A DNA stretch of 25,183 nt from assembly GCA_910584695.1 (NCBI GenBank), contig CAJUBR010000002.1, positions 63,935-89,117 on the forward strand, in the 5' to 3' direction. Shown here piece by piece: positions 21,612 to 25,183 of this stretch; within the stretch, counting starts at the first letter, position 1; each line of letters opens with the position of its first letter. The stretch is from an uncultured Lachnospiraceae bacterium. GTDB lineage: Bacteria > Bacillota > Clostridia > Lachnospirales > Lachnospiraceae. Under the pieces are notes generated by a model. That model was not told where the DNA came from. It did no database searches and saw nothing but the letters and a program-made list of their open reading frames with translations. The position numbers were made by a program, and so were the translations under genes.

Positions 21612-22090
21612 TTAAAGTTCTTTGTTTTTGATATTTTTTCTTTTTACTCCCAGTATAAAATATCTCACAAAGGGGATTCTTTTTATGATCTCATATATCG
21701 TAAAAGTCATAATAATTTCAACGGCAAGTGCAATCACATAATTCCATATTGCCGGAAAATCAAAGTGATAACGCAGAATGTAGCAAACTTGTAATAATGT
21801 TTTGTAAACAAGCAGAAGATGTATAATCGTTGCCGCCATAATAAAATGCGTAAAGAGCAGCACCAATTACAGCAAGACACAGCATTTGAATAAACCAAAG
21901 CGGACCAATCCCACTTATAACAGAAATTGGGTAAATCAAAGCTGTCGGTATATATGCAAGCCCACCACCCATTTTAATATTCAAATATCCTATTATCCAA
22001 TGGATAACAAATAAACCGAGGGTTGACGGTACCAGCAATTTGACAGCCCGTTCCTTTAAGAATTGCTTTTCTGTCCGTTATTGTAAAGAA
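21612..22090 (-). pseudogene. Frameshifted acyltransferase-3 family remnant
   Basis: Minus-strand pieces in different frames read like the last third of a multi-spanning acyltransferase: AVKLLVPSTLGLFVIHWI, then GYLNIKMGGGLAYIPTALIY followed by GIGPLWFIQMLCL in one frame, then FDFPAIWNYVIALAVEIIMT followed by YEIIKRIPFVRYFILGVKRK in another. At least two frameshifts (near 22050 and near 21860) and an internal loss separate them. The N-terminal helices are missing. It was a membrane O-acyltransferase and cannot now be functional. Confidence 0.65.
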
Positions 22091-22201
22091 TACCTTGCAC
22101 TTATATGTTGATAACACTCTGGAGAAAATATTAATTTGGGGATTTTATTAAGAAAGAAAATTATGAATATAAAGTAAATGAAAGTCTTCTAAAATATAAT
22201 T

Positions 22202-22423
22202 TTATTGATTAAATTGGCGCCGTTTATCTGAAAGTCCAAGAAGATAATCAAGAGAAACATCGTAATATTCGGCTAATTTAATTGCAGCCCAAAGTGGAAG
22301 TTCCCGTTCGCCTTTTTCGTAGCGGCGATAAACTTCTCTTTGACAAACTAATAAATCAGCGATTTGCTGTTGTGTTTTGTCGGCATCAATACGTAAATCT
22401 TCAACTCGGTTTGTGTAATGCAT
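22202..22423 (-). CDS. Small XRE-family transcriptional regulator
   Basis: This 73-aa Cro/C1-type DNA-binding protein consists of one helix-turn-helix domain. RVEDLRIDADKTQQQIADLL gives helices 1-2, CQREVYRRYEKGERELPLW the recognition helix and its end, and LAEYYDVSLDYLLGLSDKR the closing helices. The start has AGAGGTGAT upstream. It is transcribed away from the cyclopropane synthase gene, and its promoter overlaps an AACCA-AA-TGGTT palindrome that it may bind. The acyltransferase remnant lies downstream. The target genes are unknown. Confidence 0.85.
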   Translation of the reverse strand: MHYTNRVEDLRIDADKTQQQIADLLVCQREVYRRYEKGERELPLWAAIKLAEYYDVSLDYLLGLSDKRRQFNQ

Positions 22424-22441
22424 AATATCACCTCTGAATTT

Positions 22442-22480
22442 ATGTTATCAAATAGTTATATTAAATGCAACCAAATGGTT
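22442..22480 (-). promoter_or_regulatory. Promoter and operator of the XRE gene
   Basis: On the minus strand TTGCAT (complement of 22465-22470) and TAACAT (complement of 22442-22447) are 17 bp apart. AACCA-AA-TGGTT (22469-22480) overlaps the -35 edge and is a likely autoregulatory site. Confidence 0.45.
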
Positions 22481-22601
22481 AGGAAAAAGGAAACGAAGTA
22501 TGGCTTAAGAACCCCAAAAAATAATTAAATCTATAAAAACGGGAATACTATGTAAAAAAATAGTGTAACTACTATAAATAATCAGGAAAGGAAACAAAAA
22601 A

Positions 22602-23759
22602 ATGAATGGATTTGTTGTGGATTATTTAGAGCATATTATTCCCGTTTCTTTTATTTTAAAAATGGGAGATGAGGAGAAGAAAATTGGCAGGGAAAATCCA
22701 AGATTTACAGTAGATTTAAAAAAGAATCTGGATAAAAAGGAAATGCTGACCAGTACTTCCTTATCTTTAGGAGAAGCATATATGCGGGGAGATATTGAGG
22801 TGGATCGTGATTTGTATGAAGTACTCAATTGTTTTATGGGAGAAATGGATAAGTTTACAGCAGATAAATCAGCATTAAAAAAGCTGATTTTTACTTCACG
22901 CAGCAGGAAAAATCAGGAAAGAGAAGTGCAGTCCCACTATGATATCGGAAATGATTTCTACCGGCTCTGGCTGGATGAAACCATGAGTTACTCCTGCGGG
23001 TATTTTAAGGAGGAAGGGGATTCTTTATATCAGGCACAGGTAAATAAAGTAGATCATATACTGGATAAATTAAGCCTAAAGGAGGGAATGACCCTGTTAG
23101 ATATCGGCTGTGGATGGGGATACCTTTTAAAACGTGCAGCAAAAGAATATGGCGTTCGCGGTGTGGGTATTACACTAAGTGAAGAACAATACCAGAAATT
23201 CAGCCGGGATATTGAGGAGGAAGGCTTGTCTGATTTATTGCAGGTAAAGAGGCTGGATTACCGGGACTTGAAAAAATCAGGAATGGAATTTGAACGGGTT
23301 GTCAGTGTCGGTATGATGGAGCATGTAGGACGGGGAAGCTATGAGGAATTTATGGAAAATGTAGATGCAGTTTTGAAAGACAGGGGGCTGTGTTTACTGC
23401 ATTTTATCAGTGCCTTAGAGGAGCATGAAGGGGATGCATGGATTAAGAAGTATATTTTTCCGGGCGGTGTGATACCAAGTCTCAGAGAAATTATAAATAT
23501 ACTGCCGGATTATCATTTTTATACACTGGATGTAGAGAGTCTTCGAAGACATTATAATAAAACACTTCTTTGCTGGAGAGAGAATTTTAATTTGTGCAGG
23601 GATAAAATTATAGAGGATAAAGGAGAAGAATTTGCCAGAATGTGGGAGCTTTATCTGGCTGCTTGTGCAGCAACCTTCCAAAATGGTATTGTAGATATCC
23701 ACCAGATTCTGATTTCCAAGGGTGTAAATAATGAACTTGCATTGAACCGGGTTGTGTAG
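22602..23759 (+). CDS. cfa: Cyclopropane-fatty-acyl-phospholipid synthase
   Basis: This 385-aa SAM-dependent enzyme adds a methylene bridge to unsaturated phospholipid acyl chains at the membrane. The N-terminal lipid-binding part (about 1-100) includes STSLSLGEAYMRGDIEVDRD. The catalytic part starts VQSHYDIGNDFYRLWLDETM followed by SYSCGYF. The SAM site is LLDIGCGWGYLLKRAAKEYG. VVSVGMMEHVGRGSYEEFM and KYIFPGGVIPS are the usual active-site segments, and the C-terminus RHYNKTLLCWRENF is typical. AGGAAAGG precedes the ATG at 22602. The gene seems complete and stands alone. The products protect membranes from acid and other stress in stationary phase. Confidence 0.93.
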   Translation: MNGFVVDYLEHIIPVSFILKMGDEEKKIGRENPRFTVDLKKNLDKKEMLTSTSLSLGEAYMRGDIEVDRDLYEVLNCFMGEMDKFTADKSALKKLIFTSRSRKNQEREVQSHYDIGNDFYRLWLDETMSYSCGYFKEEGDSLYQAQVNKVDHILDKLSLKEGMTLLDIGCGWGYLLKRAAKEYGVRGVGITLSEEQYQKFSRDIEEEGLSDLLQVKRLDYRDLKKSGMEFERVVSVGMMEHVGRGSYEEFMENVDAVLKDRGLCLLHFISALEEHEGDAWIKKYIFPGGVIPSLREIINILPDYHFYTLDVESLRRHYNKTLLCWRENFNLCRDKIIEDKGEEFARMWELYLAACAATFQNGIVDIHQILISKGVNNELALNRVV

Positions 23760-23986
23760 AAAACGTGAAGGTTTTTGTTTCGTATGATTCCAACTGTTCG
23801 CAGGAAATTTTTGACTTGTGATTTTGCAGGTGGAACTGTAATCTGGAAAGACGCAAGAAGTACAAAAGGCATGGATTTCTATTTAAACATATGATACAAT
23901 GAATTGCACTGGTGTACACGCACAGTAGGTTAGCAAAGAGGAAGCATATAATAATCTGGTAAGTTTTTAATTAAAGGAACAGGTGT
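23760..23986 (+). promoter_or_regulatory. Intergenic region with promoter for the JetA-like gene
   Basis: The only clear element is an extended -10, TG-A-TACAAT (23892-23900), about 87 bp before the next start codon. It lacks a good -35. No gene or stable hairpin was seen in the remainder. Confidence 0.35.
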
Positions 23987-25183
23987 ATGGCTGAAAAATA
24001 TATTATGATTCACGACATCATGAGTGAACATAAAGACCGGATGTTAAATTTAAAAAAATACTATCCTTTTTTTGTACTTTGTGATACTACATTTTCACAG
24101 TACAAAGAAGGAAAGTATATAGATTTGGACATGGGATACATTACGATGGCAACCCTGCGGTTTTTTATTAATGAGAATCATTTTCATGAGAGTGAGATTA
24201 CCTATGATCAGTACGAGGAGTTTCTTTCGGAGATTTTGAGAAGGGAGTTTTCTTTAAAGGAAGAGCCGGAGGAGGAAAAGGCACTAATTGGCTATATTTT
24301 TGATAAGATTAAGAATGATGGCAGGGCATTTACCTTTCCATATTTTGATCCAGAAGAGAAAAAGAAAAAAACAGCAAGGGTGAAACTGATTGACAGCCGG
24401 ATTGTGGACGGTGTGGTACTGTATCATGTGACTACGGATGGGATTGAATTTTATTTAGATACAAAAGAAATCAAGGAGGAGAGCAATATTTCGGTACAGC
24501 AGCTCCTGCTTGAGAAAATGATACAGTCAGAAAATTTTGCAGGAGGAATTGAGGTTGTTAAGCGGATTAACAGTGAGGTAAGCAGGCTTTCCCTGCAAAA
24601 GAAAGAGGTTTTAGATCTCCTCAGTTATGATGTATTTTCCGGGGCAAAGGCAAGCGAAGCCTATATGGAGACAGTGGCAAAATGGTTTGATGAGGAACAG
24701 AGACTTTTTGAAAAAAACCGTGCATTGATTAATAAGGCATTTCAAAAGGCAAATGTAGTACAAAAAGAAATGTTACAAATGCAGGCAGCGGCTGGTCAGA
24801 CGATGCTTTTGGAAATCCATAGGCTGGATACGGAGCTTAAAAAGACGATTATCCGGCACGGGGAATTGATTAAAGAGACGATAGAACTTCAAAATATTGC
24901 GGATGAGATGATTGCAAGGGCTAAGCTTCGAAAACTGCGGCCGGTCTTTCATTTCCGTGATGCCTTAAAAAAGACAATAGACAGTAATTCACCGGATAAG
25001 CTGGGTAGGCTGCTTGCACCGCTGTTTCTGCCTAAGCTTACCAAGACCTTTGCGGTAGAAAATATTGACCATTTATTGGAGAATAAAATAGAGAATCAGG
25101 ATTATGGGGAAAAGATAGAAAAGAAAGAAGTAAATGCAGACTATGTGTTTGAAGATGAATTGGAAGAAAAGAGGATTGCGGGG
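23987..25183 (+). CDS. Probable Wadjet kleisin JetA, partial
   Basis: The window ends inside this gene after 399 codons with no stop. The N-terminus (LKKYYPFFVLCDTTFSQYKE…GYITMATLRFFINE) looks like a winged helix. A middle region follows (FTFPYFDPEEKKKKTARVKL, YHVTTDGIEFYLDTKEIKEE), then long helices (NRALINKAFQKANVVQKEML, then MLLEIHRLDTELKKTI). This order matches the MukF/MksF-like kleisin JetA (DUF5716-type) of the Wadjet anti-plasmid system, in which it joins a small KITE protein (JetB), an SMC ATPase (JetC) and a TOPRIM nuclease (JetD). The start at 23987 has AAAGGAACAGG upstream. The partner genes should lie just beyond the window; without them the assignment is provisional. Confidence 0.6.
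   Translation, partial: MAEKYIMIHDIMSEHKDRMLNLKKYYPFFVLCDTTFSQYKEGKYIDLDMGYITMATLRFFINENHFHESEITYDQYEEFLSEILRREFSLKEEPEEEKALIGYIFDKIKNDGRAFTFPYFDPEEKKKKTARVKLIDSRIVDGVVLYHVTTDGIEFYLDTKEIKEESNISVQQLLLEKMIQSENFAGGIEVVKRINSEVSRLSLQKKEVLDLLSYDVFSGAKASEAYMETVAKWFDEEQRLFEKNRALINKAFQKANVVQKEMLQMQAAAGQTMLLEIHRLDTELKKTIIRHGELIKETIELQNIADEMIARAKLRKLRPVFHFRDALKKTIDSNSPDKLGRLLAPLFLPKLTKTFAVENIDHLLENKIENQDYGEKIEKKEVNADYVFEDELEEKRIAG

Noticed and set aside
1..25183. CRISPR arrays, tRNA or rRNA genes
   Set aside because: No regularly spaced repeats, no cloverleaf with the GTTCGA arm and no rRNA-like sequence were found.

Overview
The window looks like a chromosomal segment of a low-GC Gram-positive gut Clostridium, most likely Lachnospiraceae. 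The evidence is strong AGGAGG-type ribosome binding sites, TTGaca/TATAAT promoters, A+T-rich codon use, and a characteristic gene set: a holin-like type I toxin, a CoA-disulfide reductase with a rhodanese tail, a DnaQ-like exonuclease next to DinB, and a JetA-like protein. The genus is an inference. No rRNA, tRNA or CRISPR array was seen. The window reads as ordinary housekeeping and stress genes interleaved with accessory genes and many gene remnants.

Left edge (1-2460): mobile-element debris, then a compact type I toxin-antitoxin locus. A 32-aa holin-like peptide on the minus strand faces an antisense RNA on the plus strand. The two transcripts converge on one bidirectional terminator and share a direct repeat that covers the toxin start, as in par/fst loci. 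A broken surface-protein fragment follows. Next is a minus-strand pair of GyrI-like effector-binding proteins with a palindromic operator.

2464-5639, redox/sulfur module: a small 2[4Fe-4S] ferredoxin overlaps a NapH-like membrane iron-sulfur protein. A convergent Crp/Fnr regulator follows, then, divergent from it by only 37 bp, a CoA-disulfide/persulfide reductase with a rhodanese domain. A GTGAC-N3-GTCAC palindrome sits about 41 bp before the predicted start of the ferredoxin transcript, a class II activator position.

5640-13416, mostly core genes: a degenerate XRE repressor, an SplB-like radical SAM protein, a tRNA-dihydrouridine synthase, a DnaQ-like exonuclease with a topoisomerase zinc ribbon, a PAS protein, DNA polymerase IV, an HD hydrolase related to small alarmone hydrolases, a GIY-YIG protein, a membrane-anchored amidase, and a hemerythrin protein with a possible CheX-like tail.

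13606-20946, defence island: it starts with an internally deleted serine recombinase. It then has one tightly packed operon: AbiEi antitoxin, AbiEii toxin, a BcgI-like nuclease-methylase fusion, its specificity subunit, and a helix-hairpin-helix protein with a putative PD-(D/E)XK nuclease domain. A two-helix membrane protein and a broken DUF2971-like gene follow. The AbiEi/AbiEii and AbiEii/methylase junctions use the same 8-nt overlap and the methylase/S junction a 4-nt overlap, so the toxin-antitoxin pair and the restriction system are probably translationally coupled. This is the most interesting system in the window.

20976-25183: an unrecognised 179-aa protein, a frameshifted acyltransferase remnant, a small XRE regulator with its operator, a cyclopropane-fatty-acid synthase, and the first 399 codons of a probable Wadjet kleisin (JetA) cut by the window end.
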